In this document: positions 42,431-51,480 of the stretch, piece by piece
Layout of the letters: each line of letters starts with the position of its first letter
Position numbering within the stretch: position 1 is the first letter of the stretch
From: Diploptera punctata
Lineage: Eukaryota; Arthropoda; Insecta; Blattodea; Blaberidae
Direction of reading: 5' to 3'
Assembly: GCA_030220185.1 (NCBI GenBank)
Contig: JASPKZ010003845.1
Span: 434,001-498,000, forward strand
DNA: 64,000 nucleotides
Translations under genes and position numbers: made by a program
Notes under the pieces: generated by a model
The model's input: the letters and a program-made list of their open reading frames with translations, nothing else
What the model was told of the DNA's origin: nothing
Database searches by the model: none

Positions 42431-42685
42431 TAGTTGAAAAATGTTATGAGTATTTGAGAATAAAATTCTTAGGAACAATTTTGGAACCCAAGAGAGAAGA
42501 ACATACAGGTGGATGGAGAAGACTGCATAACAGTCAAATACATGATCTTTATAGGGAACCAGATATAATAAAAATAATTAAGTCCCATAGACTGCTATGG
42601 TCAGTACATGTGACACGAATGGCGAATGAAAGAGGGCCGTGGAAAATCCTTGTAAGAAACTCAGAAGAAAAGCTCCCAGAATAAG
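42431..42685 (+). mobile_element. Second RTE-like LINE 3' fragment, head to tail
   Basis: Directly after the previous LINE end: 'YEYLRIKFLGTILEPKREEH', 'GGWRRLHNSQIHDLY', 'SHRLLWSVHVTRMANERGP'. It stops before the usual 'GRPRMRW'. Two LINE copies of one lineage sit in tandem with open frames for 160 codons across the join (42202-42684), which is a chance fusion. Confidence 0.75.
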
Positions 42686-42954
42686 GAGGAAGAATAATAA
42701 TATTCATTATTAGTCATTCAAAATATATCTGCAGGCGGAAGAATTACGAAGCTCTGTTTGTTGCTACACGTGACGTCATATAAGGCAGTGTATACTGTCA
42801 GCGTCCCACGTACCAACCCCTCCGCACTCGTAGATAGCAGTGTCACGTGTTCTATTCCTACATAAACACACGACTGCAGTGCCCTCCGTCAACAACTGCT
42901 CTTACTCCTTAAACGGGTAATAGTCGGCAGCCTTGCCTTGAGAGCCGCGGTTTC
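42686..42954. other. Nothing recognised, GC-richer
   Basis: A 270-bp stretch with unusual 'gacgtcatataaggcagtg' (a TATA-like ATATAAGG), but no transcript or exon structure follows that I can support. Confidence 0.35.
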
Positions 42955-43640
42955 AAAATCGGCCGTGGTCCATTTTTTTTTTGAATTGAAAAATCAAATC
43001 AACAAGACCTCCGGGAGGGATTTCAACTCATGGGACCAGAGTCTGAAGATTTTCATGCTCGTAAAAGAACGACAAGTCTGAATAAAAAGGCCGAGATGTC
43101 ACTATGAAGCGGAACGCTGACCCCGGGTCACTCAATGACATCTATCCGAAAGGAAGTGTAAGTAAATTAGCATGGTTGAATTTCTCCCCTATAGGGGGAG
43201 ATCTCCCATGTCTCGTTTAAAGACACAAGGGCTTACTAACTAACTCACTGGCGCTATCGAACCCGTAGGTTCATGGCCGCGCGGACATAAGCGCTCCATA
43301 CATCCCAATCCTCAAGTAATGTTTTCCAATCATTCCCTGTACAATATACTTCCCTCAAATCTTGATTAATGTTATTTTCCTACCTCATTCTTGGTCTACC
43401 AACTGGGCGTTTTACCTCTGGTTTTCCTACAATAAGCTTCCATGCACGTCTTTCATTCCCCATTCGTGCCACATGTCCTACCCACCGAAGTCTATGAGAC
43501 TTAACAGTTCTTATTATATCTGGTTTCCTATAAAGACCATGTAGTTTACTGTTATGTAGTCTTCTCCATTCACCTGTCTGTTCATTTCTCTTTGATAAAA
43601 AAACCTAAGAACTTTATTCTCAAATCACAAGGGCTTACTA
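42955..43640 (+). repeat. SINE family E, split by a LINE
   Basis: From 'atcggccgtggtcc' through 'gacctccgggagggatttca', 'ctgaagattttcatgctcgt', 'ctcccctatagggggagatc' to 'cacaagggcttacta'. The last 15 bp are duplicated at 43626-43640 around a minus-strand LINE. The B-box region is lost. Confidence 0.7.
43239..43625 (-). mobile_element. RTE-like LINE 3' end inserted in SINE-E
   Basis: A 387-bp 5'-truncated minus-strand copy: 'EQTGEWRRLHNSKLHGLY', 'SHRLRWVGHVARMGNER', 'GRPRMR'-type block, 'WSAYVRAAMNLRVR', tail (GTTA)n. The perfect 15-bp TSD CACAAGGGCTTACTA (43224-43238 and 43626-43640) shows a clean target-primed insertion. Confidence 0.85.
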
Positions 43641-43766
43641 CTACTTCTATTTGAGGGAAGTAGATTATACAGAGGATGATTAGAAACAAATAGCTCAGGA
43701 TAGGGATATATCGATAGCTTATATTCGAATGGCCATAAAATTCGATAGTGCTAGTGAGTTAGTTAT
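43641..43766 (+). mobile_element. RTE-like LINE, extreme 3' end
   Basis: 'ttgagggaagtagattatac', 'agctcaggataggg' and the 'gtgctagtgagttagttatt' tail, about 125 bp. Confidence 0.65.
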
Positions 43767-44069
43767 TATTTAACGATTTTTTAATACTTTCTCGAAGAAA
43801 TGTGTGTATAATTTTACTTGGAATGCTTGTAACAAAGAGGAGGAGTTTGTGTGTCACGCGTCACAATACTCGTCAGTTTGTATGTAAACTTAAACTGGAC
43901 ATTTTTAATGAATGCAAATCTGACCAGATGTAATCTGCTCACGTGACCGAATTCCACGAGATCTAATTCTCGAATCAATATAATTTATAGTCAATTACGT
44001 CATCAGGGGTGTACGCAATACACAATTCCCATTTGGACCGAATACGGATAGGAGATTCCTACTTTTGTT
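43767..44069. other. Nothing recognised
   Basis: Spacer without family match or gene. Confidence 0.45.
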
Positions 44070-44190
44070 GTGGTTTAGTGGTTATTTTCCTTGCCTCCAG
44101 TCTCAAGGATCAGTGTCAAATGATTTTTAGAATGGAAAAATCCAAGAGTGATCATGGAGTCCCGAGTTCGATGCCCGGTCAGACCACAAT
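44070..44190 (+). repeat. SINE-E head fragment joined to another B box
   Basis: 'gtggtttagtggttattttc' A-box region and 'agaatggaaaaatccaagag' of SINE-E, then at 44160 'gagttcgatgcccgg', a B-box-like piece out of normal order. Probably two fused SINE remnants. Confidence 0.5.
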
Positions 44191-44202
44191 ATATTTTTTT
44201 TC

Positions 44203-45283
44203 TTCATCATCATCATCCGGAAACCAAACGCCATTCATCTCTGTCCATCCATTGATATTCCTCCATTCCTCTGATATTCATAGCTGCTTATACCCCTTCT
44301 ATCCAAGTTTTCTTCGATCTTCCTCCTTTCTATTGGGATCCATTCCATAACAATTTTAGGCAATCTTTGCTCTGGCATTCTTTTGACATGGCCATACCAC
44401 TGTAATCTTTTCTTTTCTATAATGTCCAATTATGTCCGGCTCCTCTTGTACACCCATAATTTCCCTTATTTATTTCGTATTCTATCCATTCTAGATTTTC
44501 CAGCTGATCTTCTTAAAACATCCATTTCAGTACTTAAAATTATTTTCATTTCCCTAGTAGGAATTTGCCAGACTTCAGCACCATATGTTAAAATACTCTG
44601 AATTATGGTTTGATATATTTGTAATTTTCTATTTTTTGTGATATTTTTGCTCCACCAAACAGAGCTTAAAGCATTTATTGCTTGTTTTGTTTGTGCGATT
44701 CTATTTTTAATTTCCACTATGTTGTCGCCTGAATGGTCTAATTTTGTTTCTAAATAAGTGCATTCAATACTAGGTTTTAGTTCTTCTCCATTGTTGAATT
44801 TTTTATTTTCCATTTCTTCTCCTATACACGGATATTTAGTTTTCTCAATGTTTATATAAAGTCCCCATTTTTCATATTCTTCTTTTAGTTTTTTATCCAT
44901 ATATTCTATGTTGTCCACCGCTGTGGTCTCGAGGTAGCGTGCTGCCTTGTCACGCAGAGGGCCCGGGTTCGATCCCCGGTCGGGGCAGTTTTTCTGGGTG
45001 AGGTTTTTATCGGGGTTTTTCCTCACCTGTAAGACAAATGTCAGGAACACTTTAAGGCCCAAACGGTACCCGAAATCATATGGCCATCTTCCTTATCATT
45101 ATCATCCTTACCATTATTATTATCATCATCATCCTTCACCGGTGTGGAAAGCAACGGGAAGCTACCACACCTACACAATTTCCTAGTAAAGCTGCAAGCA
45201 TAGCATGAAAATGCTATGATTGCAGTGAAGGACCTGCCTTCGGGCAGAATTACTATGGATGGATATTCTATGTCATCGTGTTT
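44203..45283 (-). mobile_element. RTE-like LINE 3' region, split by SINE-A
   Basis: Minus strand. From the right: 'DDIEYM' (45275 side), SINE-A insertion, then 'KKLKEEYEKWGLYINIEKT', 'IECTYLETKLDHSGDNIVEI', 'YQTIIQSILTYGAEVW', 'RRSAGKSRMDRIRNK', and after a frameshift 'DIIEKKRLQWYGHVKRMPEQ', 'IPIERRKIEENLDRR'. A (GAT)n tail closes it at 44203-44215. The same lineage is at 59935-60740. Confidence 0.8.
44912..45262 (+). repeat. SINE family A, full length, inserted in a LINE
   Basis: Complete order: head 'tgtccaccgctgtggtctcg', B box 'GGGTTCGATCCCCGG' (about 44966), 'cctcacctgtaagacaaatg', 'ggtgtggaaagcaacgggaa', 'gaccagcatagcatg'-type block and tail 'actatggatgg'. The 11-bp TSD ATATTCTATGT (44901-44911 and 45263-45273) lies in LINE sequence. 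The best SINE-A reference in the window. Confidence 0.9.
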
Positions 45284-45285
45284 TT

Positions 45286-45490
45286 TTCTTAAAGGAAATT
45301 ATTCCTGTGGTCACCTATGATCTGGCTTTAGGTTAAGTTTAAGTATTCTGCTGGTGCTTCATTATCATTCAACTGCCCTATGGGCTAACGTAATTCTGCC
45401 TTCCAGGCGCCACACCTTAAAAAGTGTGTTAATATTCTGTCATGCTAAGAGAGAATACCAGAAATGTCATAAAGACAACATGATGGCAAA
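45286..45490 (+). repeat. SINE family K, body
   Basis: 'ggaaattattcctgtggtca', 'gatctggctttaggttaag', 'aattctgccttccaggcgcc', 'agagagaatacc', in forward orientation. The tRNA-like head is missing. Confidence 0.6.
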
Positions 45491-45494
45491 AACA

Positions 45495-45720
45495 AAAGAA
45501 GTCCCCCGGGAAGAATTTTTAGCTGTGTGTTCCGAGTTTCAATATTTTCGGACTTGTTAAAGAACATGAATCCTGAAAAAAGAGGCATCTGATCAAATTA
45601 ACCAACTATCGTCCATAAAAGTAATGCCTTATTTGCTTACTAGATGTCTCGTTGAGGCGACATGTTGACCACGTGTCACTCATGACATCTGTACGGAAAT
45701 AAGCATAAAATAATAAGGCG
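45495..45720 (+). repeat. SINE-E-related, variant body
   Basis: 'gtcccccgggaagaattttt', 'tgaatcctgaaaaaagaggc', 'ttatttgcttactagatgtc', 'gttgaccacgtgtcactcat'. Matches 28318-28500 and 35945-36185. Confidence 0.6.
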
Positions 45721-45961
45721 ACTAAGGGAAGATTGAAAGGGTTGTGAAATCAAGAGGAACGATTGAATCATATAGTCCACCGCTGTGGTCTCGAGTTAGC
45801 GTGCTGCCTTGTCACGCAGCGGGCCCGGGTTTGATTCCCGGTCGGGACAGGCTCCTGGGTGAGGGTTTTTTCGGGGTTTTTCCTCACCTGTAAGACAAAT
45901 GTCAGGTAGCTTAGGGCCCAACGGTCCCCGAAAATCATCCGGCCATCATCCTTATCATTAT

Positions 45962-46642
45962 CATAAGTAATGCCACGAGTGATTTCCAAATTATCGATAA
46001 ATTCACGACTCACGAAGTGAGGAGTGAATTTATCTAGAGAATTTGGAAATCAAGAGTGGCATTTGTTAGGACTATTTAACGAATAAAATAAAGCTGTTTA
46101 CTCACAAATCATTATTTAACTACAGTTATTTAAAAATATTTTTATATTTAAAGTAAACGGTGATGTTTGAAAACTAATGAGAAACGATAGGTAGCCTACG
46201 CTTCTACTGCTTCTTTTGTTTATCACTGCAACCAGATCATACTATTTATTGCCAAAGGAACGCAATATTGTAAGAATGCTCTCTAGTGGAGAAAAAATGA
46301 AACACATCAATCTGTATATTAATTCATTTTTGATGTCGTATACATTTAAGAAAGTGCAAACAGTGGTTTCTTTTTTTTGGTGGTATAATCAATTGCTACA
46401 AATGTTGACATGTAAGCACTATTATATACAATCTGGTAGCCGTATTTGTTATAGGCTCAGTCACTGCAAAATAACGGTCAGACCTGTTCAGAATATTAAA
46501 AAGGAGGAGCTTTGCTTAATATATGATAATCCTAACGTTGATAATTATTTCGTGAAACACGTCTCTGATTGGTTGTAATACAGAAATCATTGAAACGTGA
46601 TTGGTCATTGACTCCCATTTGGGGCATGAGTTAAATAGTCAT
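45962..46642 (+). mobile_element. Family F repeat, copy 4, with an extended hairpin
   Basis: Starts 'ataagtaatgccacgagtga' and ends 'ggcatgagttaaatagtcat'. The first 93 bp (45970-46062) form a long hairpin described separately. The body keeps 'gttaggactatttaacgaat', 'agaatgctctctagtggag', 'aaggaggagctttgcttaat', 'gattggttgtaatac'. No protein is encoded. Because it lies inside SINE-A, this copy defines the element's outer edges best. Confidence 0.75.
45970..46062. repeat. 93-bp hairpin at the left end of family F copy 4
   Basis: Outer arms ATGCCACGAGTGATTTCCAA (45970) and the complement of ATGCCACTCTTGATTTCCAA (ending 46062) pair with three mismatches. The centre adds AAATTCAC..CTCAC gaa GTGAG..GTGAATTT (46000-46031). 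Copies 1 and 3 have only the outer arms, so the centre is an extension special to this copy. Confidence 0.9.
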
Positions 46643-46854
46643 CAATATCCTTCACCGGTGTGGAAAGCAACGGGAAGCTACCACACTTGTAATTCCTTGT
46701 AAAGCTGCAAAGCATAGCATGAAAATGCTATGATTGCAGTGAAAGACCTGCCCTCGGGCAGAATTACTATGGATGGATATATATAAATATATATATATCG
46801 ATGTTATAATTAAATTTTTGACATTGAGCAATGCAAGCCTAACATTACATGAAA

Positions 46855-46940
46855 AGAAAAATAGATGCATGGACGGAGATTTGAACTCGGACCTCTGAAT
46901 TGATACTTACAGTGATCTGCCAGTTACGCTATCCAAGAAT
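46855..46940 (-). repeat. SINE family H, tRNA-like head
   Basis: Minus strand: 'cttggatagcgtaactggca' A-box side and 'ggtccgagttcaaatctccg' B-box side. A short head with no body. Confidence 0.6.
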
Positions 46941-46981
46941 TCTCGTAAAAATATTTATTTTTCTTTATATGAGCCTTTTAA

Positions 46982-48578
46982 CCCTAGCAATGCCAACCCA
47001 TATTTCAGAACTTATACTACCGACGGGGGAGTACTTTATGACCATCACTTTAAACAGTATATATATAAGCAATTTTTTGAACACATTTTAAAATATTTGT
47101 TTTAAAATTAAATATTATAGAATGCCATGCTTATTTATGTAATATTTAACTTAGTATTGCATTTTGTTTTCACTAATCACATTATATATTTAGCCTCATA
47201 TAGTAGTCTGTGTCTTAATGTAAGCAGAACATTTGTGCAAATTCATTATTGATAATTGTAGAAACAATAATTTCAGGACAATACCCTAATCTAATCATTG
47301 ATAGTAGTATGTGTCTCTCATCACTCTCCTCAGAACTCTGTTCACATTTTGAACAAATCACTGTTTTCTTACTATGCCTCTCATAAGTGTACCTGTGACA
47401 ATTGCCACAAATTATTATTGTTTTACTATTTTTGTTGTATTTTTCTTTCATACACCTGAACTTTGAATGGACACCTTCCATGGAATAATGATTGCATTTC
47501 ATCAACTACAGTATGAATCCCAGCAGAAAAAACATGTTGGCAAAGTTTGGTTCATTGTTTCAAATACCTGTCTTATTGCTGCAAACTTATCTTGTTTCCT
47601 GCGTTCATTTCGGGTTTCTCTATCATCAAATCTAATTATTTTAGTTAGTTGCAGAAACCTGGCCCTACTAATAGTTGCAGTATATATGAATCTGCCAGAA
47701 ATATTAGACCATATATCGGAAATACAGGTGTGACTGTCACCTTCTAGTTCCATATAGATTAGCTATAAACATATATTTGTTGCTGGTTTATTCTTGCTGC
47801 TTGTTAATTTATGTGTTTTATGTTGATGCTTACAACTTCCTGTGTAAAGAATTTGTCTGATGATTCTCTAATGGTTTTCATTTTACCTTCATTTCCTATT
47901 CCTTCCCTTTCTTTTACAACATTTTGTGCTACACGTCTTGTAGGCTGAGTAGGCTTTGATGGGAACATTCTTCCACTAGCTGTAACATATCTGGCCCTGA
48001 CATAATTTCAATTTTACACTATTATTATGATCCTCGTCATCATCGTCAGAAGGCAATAAAATTATTTCATCAACTTGGTCACGCACAATATTTTCATCTT
48101 CTGTTTCACTCACTTCCTCATCACTATCATCAAATTCAGAATCTGAAACTATTACTAACTGCACAACAGACAGACTGGATACTGAGTAAGTAAAAAAATA
48201 AAATAAAAAATATAAGAGAACAAACTTTCAGATAAATCAATAGTGAAACAATAAATTATACAAACCAACAGCATTGTTGGTAAATATAAAGTTAGAGATA
48301 TAAAACCATTATTGAAGAAGCTACGAAAAGAAATTAAAGACATGTTATGCGTCACAAGAACTACCAACGGGGGGGGGGTACTTTATGACCACAATAATAG
48401 ATCATTGTTTTCATATAATGACCAACAATGAAAACTTATAAACAATTACGTATTTCAATACTAGAGACAATGATTGACAATAACTATTAACTTAATGCTT
48501 CTAGTGAAAAAATTAAAAGACATAGTGATTAAAATGACAGAAGGTGGGCATAAAGAACCCCCGTTGGTACTGCTAGGA
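46982..48578 (-). mobile_element. piggyBac-like element, internally deleted
   Basis: Flanked by TTAA on both sides (46978-46981 and 48579-48582). Ends are inverted: CCCTAGCAATGCCAAC at the left and TCCTAGCAGTACCAAC as the complement of the right end. Inside, the minus strand holds a broken piggyBac-type transposase (48164 to 47215). A subterminal motif around 'ACGGGGG.TACTTTATGACCA' occurs at about 47025 and 48368 in the same direction and, as 'ACGGGGGTTCTTTATG', inverted near 48545. Length is about 1.6 kb compared with the 2.3-2.5 kb usual for autonomous piggyBac. Confidence 0.85.
47215..48164 (-). pseudogene. piggyBac-type transposase remnant
   Basis: In order on the minus strand: acidic N-terminus (48164-47976, 'SDSEFDDSDEEVSETEDEN'); 'ASGRMFPSKPTQPTRRVA' (about 47950); 'LEGDSHTCISDIWSN' and 'TISRARFLQLTKIIRFDD', 'RETRNERRKQDKFAAI' (47753-47502), the start of the DDE_Tnp_1_7 domain; then directly the C-terminal cysteine-rich region 'CGNCHRY ... 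KKTVICSKCEQ' (47505-47215), where a CxxC...CxxC-type zinc-binding cluster is expected. The catalytic core between is deleted, and frames shift several times. It can no longer excise or insert DNA. Confidence 0.8.
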
Positions 48579-48582
48579 TTAA

Positions 48583-48782
48583 AGCCGAAGTGGTGTAAGT
48601 CCATTAAATATTGTTTTGAGATATACGATTTTTAATAGAATAGTAGTTGAAAAATTCTAGAATACTACCAAACAAAATGTCCTCACCCCCACATGTTCAA
48701 AATTGATTGTTTTAGTTCATGTATGTTATTTTTACCCTTAATTTATAAGCACTTATGTAACTTACACCACTTTGGCTTTATA
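48583..48782. mobile_element. Short inverted-repeat element (MITE-like)
   Basis: 'aagccgaagtggtgtaagt' at 48582-48600 is inverted at 48762-48781 ('acttacaccactttggcttt'), giving a 200-bp unit with 19-20-bp ends and one mismatch, next to TA bases. The left end touches the piggyBac TTAA. Two more direct copies of the end sequence follow at about 50017 and 50179. Confidence 0.55.
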
Positions 48783-48827
48783 CAGATTGTGGATAATCAA
48801 CAAAAATAATATTTTTATTTTTTTAAA

Positions 48828-49195
48828 AGATCCACCATTGTGGTCTCGAGGTAGCGTGCTGCCTTGTCACGCAACGGGCCATGTTCGATCCCCAGTCGGG
48901 ACAAGTTTCCTGAGTCATGGTTTTTTTCGGGGTTTTTCCTCACGTGTAGGACAAATGTCAGGAAACTTTAAGGCCCAAAGGGTCCACGAACATTATCTGG
49001 TCATCATTAACATATTCATTAAGTTTAGGATTAACGACTCTCCTGGCGCATTATTACCATCATCATCACCTATTATATATCATCAGGGCAGCGTAATTCC
49101 GCCTTCCAGGCGTCCCAACCTCAGAAGTGAGTTACAATTACGCCTTGCCGGGAGAGAACACTAGAATGTCGAAATGCCAATGTTGTGGCATTGAA
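48828..49195 (+). repeat. SINE family B, full length
   Basis: Head 'ccaccattgtggtctcgagg', B-box region 'catgttcgatccccag' (about 48882), shared body 'cctcacgtgtaggacaaatg', B-type tail 'ctcctggcgcattattacca', 'cgccttccaggcgtcccaac', 'agagaacactagaatgtcg', A-rich end. Confidence 0.8.
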
Positions 49196-50204
49196 CAAAA
49201 AAAAATATTTAAAATAAGTATATTACGTCAAAAAAATTATATAAATCAATGTCATCTAGTTTGATATCAGCCACAAAAGTTTCTGCTATCAACATCCCTA
49301 GTATCATCAGCAGGTAGTGGTCCATTGTCTTCAGAGTTAGAAGCGTGAAGGTTTAAAAAGTATGCATGAAGGATAGGTCCTCTATATATATATTTTTTTT
49401 TTCTGACAGACCTTGGTCTATTGAAGAGTTGAGACGAAGGTACATTTGCCAGTGATGATAATGAACATCCTTGTTTTCCTGGTGGTTTGATGTTGAGCTT
49501 GAAAAATGTAAGCTCATCAGACATGTTCTGCTTGTAAAAGATTGTAAATGGATCGGATTTTCGATCCTAATCCATTGCATCCTTAGTCATGAAACTGGAT
49601 GGTTTTCTTCATCAAGCGTTCTTTTAGTATTTTTTAAAAATATTTTCTGTAGCCAAAATCTCTTTGCCAGACATCACAGTAAGATGGGAAGGATAACTCG
49701 AAATCAGTCATAATGGCAACAAATCTGTTGAGTCTTACTGTACAATTCAATTGAGCCAAAGTTTGAGTCGTTCGGAAGTTTGGAATTACCACTGAACATA
49801 AACTTTTGATCAATGATTTCAAAGTTGTTGTCTTCATTCAAAACTAGCTTCAGTAAATGTAATGTTATTTTCCAGTTCCGGTTTTGTTCTGTGCATGTAT
49901 TGCTTTATAATACAATGTGTTTTGCTGATGGTGCTCTATATTTTGTGTGTTTGTGGAATATGCGTACAATTAGTATCAAGTCGCTTTCATGACACTAGAA
50001 CAAAAACAATAACTGTGTTACACCACTTTGGCTTTCGACAGATAGAGCTGACTGCATAAACTTCTGATGTCATTTGTGGAGCAGTTTGGAGATCTAGGAG
50101 TTACACTATTATCCCTGCAGGTAGTTTTACATATTATAAATTAATTTCTAGCAATAATGCAGGTTTTTTAAAAATTAGTGTTACACCACTTTGGCTTTAA
50201 AAGG

Positions 50205-50208
<4 letters not shown>
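49196..50208. other. Unrecognised, bracketed by ACACCACTTTGGCTTT motifs
   Basis: About 1 kb between SINE-B and a TA repeat. Several overlapping short frames on both strands show no domain. The motif GTTACACCACTTTGGCTTT occurs at about 50016 and 50179, matching the end of the 200-bp element to the left. This may be a larger element whose right end is here. Confidence 0.4.

Positions 50209-50234
<26 letters not shown>
50209..50234. repeat. (TA)n microsatellite
   Basis: About 26 bp of TA repeat. Confidence 0.9.
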
Positions 50235-50239
<5 letters not shown>

Positions 50240-50485
50240 ACCGCTGTGGTCTCCCGGTCGGGACAAGCTCTTGGGTGAGGTTTTTTTCGGGGTTTCCTCA
50301 CCTGTAAGACAAATGTCAGGAAGCTTAGAGCCGAATGGTCCCCGAAAATCATCCGGCCATCATCCTTCACAGGTGTGGAAAGCAACGGGAAGCTACCACA
50401 CCTATACTTCCCTAGTAAAGCTGCAAAGCATAGCATGAAAATGTTATGATTACAGTGGGCCCTCGGGCAGAATTACTATGGATAT
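50235..50485 (+). repeat. SINE family A, head deleted internally
   Basis: 'gtccaccgctgtggtctc' joins directly to 'ccggtcgggacaagctc', so the stretch holding the A box and most of the B box is gone. The rest runs to 'gcagaattactatggat'. It cannot be transcribed by Pol III from its own promoter. Confidence 0.75.
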
Positions 50486-50504
50486 TATTTTTTCTGCCTA
50501 TTAC

Positions 50505-50690
50505 GAGAGGTAGCGAGGATTCGATCTCACTGTCCTCTGGTAGCCACTATAACAAGTAAGCAAATTAAAGAGAATTTTTACTTTATAGCGTGCCGCTATA
50601 TAATCAGCGCACTGAAGTGTCAATTCAGAGGTCCGGGTTCAAATACCCGTCCAAGCATCTATTTTTCTTTTCATATATATAACATCCATT
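50505..50690 (+). repeat. SINE family H with upstream piece
   Basis: 'gaggtagcgaggattcgatc' to 'caagtaagcaaattaaagag' (50513-50580) matches the inverted 63-bp pieces at 24.8/25.0 kb; then head 'gcgcactgaagtgtcaattc', B box region 'GTCCGGGTTCAAATACCCG' (about 50630). Confidence 0.6.
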
Positions 50691-51128
50691 TTTTTAATAC
50701 AAGCTACTTTCTACTTCTTTTGACATCCGTCCACCCTTAAGATTTTCTCGTAACTCGGTTCAGATGTTCATCCGCAGCCTTGAAAACTATGTTACGAGTA
50801 GGTGGGAAGATAATATCCCGATATATTTTAGGTTAACTGGTTATCGAGGTATTAACTAGGCACAGTTAACTGAGGATAGGATCCAGTGGTTAGTCTTAAT
50901 GAATGCATTGAACCTTTGTGTTCCATAAGCAATAACTTTACTAACTAATTTACGCATAGAGTTACGTTTAAATGTATTTGGCGAAGAAAAGCGTCCAATG
51001 AAAATAGGTGTTAATAACAAGTGTTAAGATGGAGTATTGATTACTTGTGAGTGTTATACATTTTGTGAGTGTAACATTAGTGTTAATTGTGAACTGGACA
51101 ATGCGAGTGTTCTCTAACTTTATAACAC
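50691..51128. other. Unrecognised; possible 5' flank of a gene
   Basis: No repeat match. Between 51020 and 51128 the plus strand shows several 'gtgagtg' runs and an AT-rich to GC-rich shift before the candidate exon. Confidence 0.35.
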
Positions 51129-51325
51129 ATGTCAGAAATTGAGTGTAAAATGAGTGTAAGGCAAAGGCCAACCTCCGCTTCCGGGGTGACGGTCGGAACG
51201 GGTTTAATTGGACGTCGAGGAAAAAAACTAATTCTTCATCATCATCCTCCTCAAACACACAAGTCAAAGTACGAGGTTAGGAGTTCCAGTTTCGAAAGCT
51301 CTGGCAGAGTTCTTCCTTGGACAGG
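51129..51325 (+). CDS. Candidate first coding exon of a host gene
   Basis: An ATG at 51129, with a second in-frame ATG at 51150 that has A at -3, opens a frame 'MSVRQRPTSASGVTVGTGLI', 'GRRGKKLILHHHPPQTHKSK', 'SSSFESSGRVLPWT'. It ends at 'ACAGG|GTGAGTAC', a good splice donor after 51325 (phase 2). The exon is rich in CpG and in Arg, Ser and Lys codons, unlike the repeats around it, and does not belong to any repeat family seen here. I do not recognise the protein. It could equally be a chance frame; no acceptor or second exon is found downstream in the window. Confidence 0.35.
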
Positions 51326-51480
51326 GTGAGTACCATGCTTCACTTTATATTTTCAGGGAAGTAATGTATTGAGAAATTCTTAGTGTTTTGTAAAACGAGT
51401 ATGATTTCACTTTTTTATATAAATATGCATACATTTACAGTTTATGTCTTTATCTACTTAAAAAATGTTTTAATATTGAT

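Larger units (their letters stand above)
45772..46785 (+). repeat. SINE family A, split by family F
   Basis: Head, B box region 'gggtttgattcccgg' (about 45827) and body up to 'ccttatcattatca' (45960), then 680 bp of family F, then the SINE-A remainder from 'atccttcaccggtgtgg' (46645) to 'ctatggatggatat' (46780). The two SINE parts are exactly complementary in content, so family F jumped into an existing SINE-A. Confidence 0.8.

Noticed and set aside
42202..42684. 160-codon open frame, long for this window
   Set aside because: It is a chance fusion across the join of two LINE 3' fragments, not a gene.
42730..42800. TATA-like 'atataagg' after a 'gacgtcat' site, resembling a promoter
   Set aside because: No open frame or transcript structure follows before the next SINE. 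Short motifs alone are not enough.
49267..49837. Cluster of overlapping minus-strand frames in an unassigned region, considered as a transposase
   Set aside because: No catalytic motif or helix-turn-helix could be recognised in any frame, so only the motif-bracketed region is reported.
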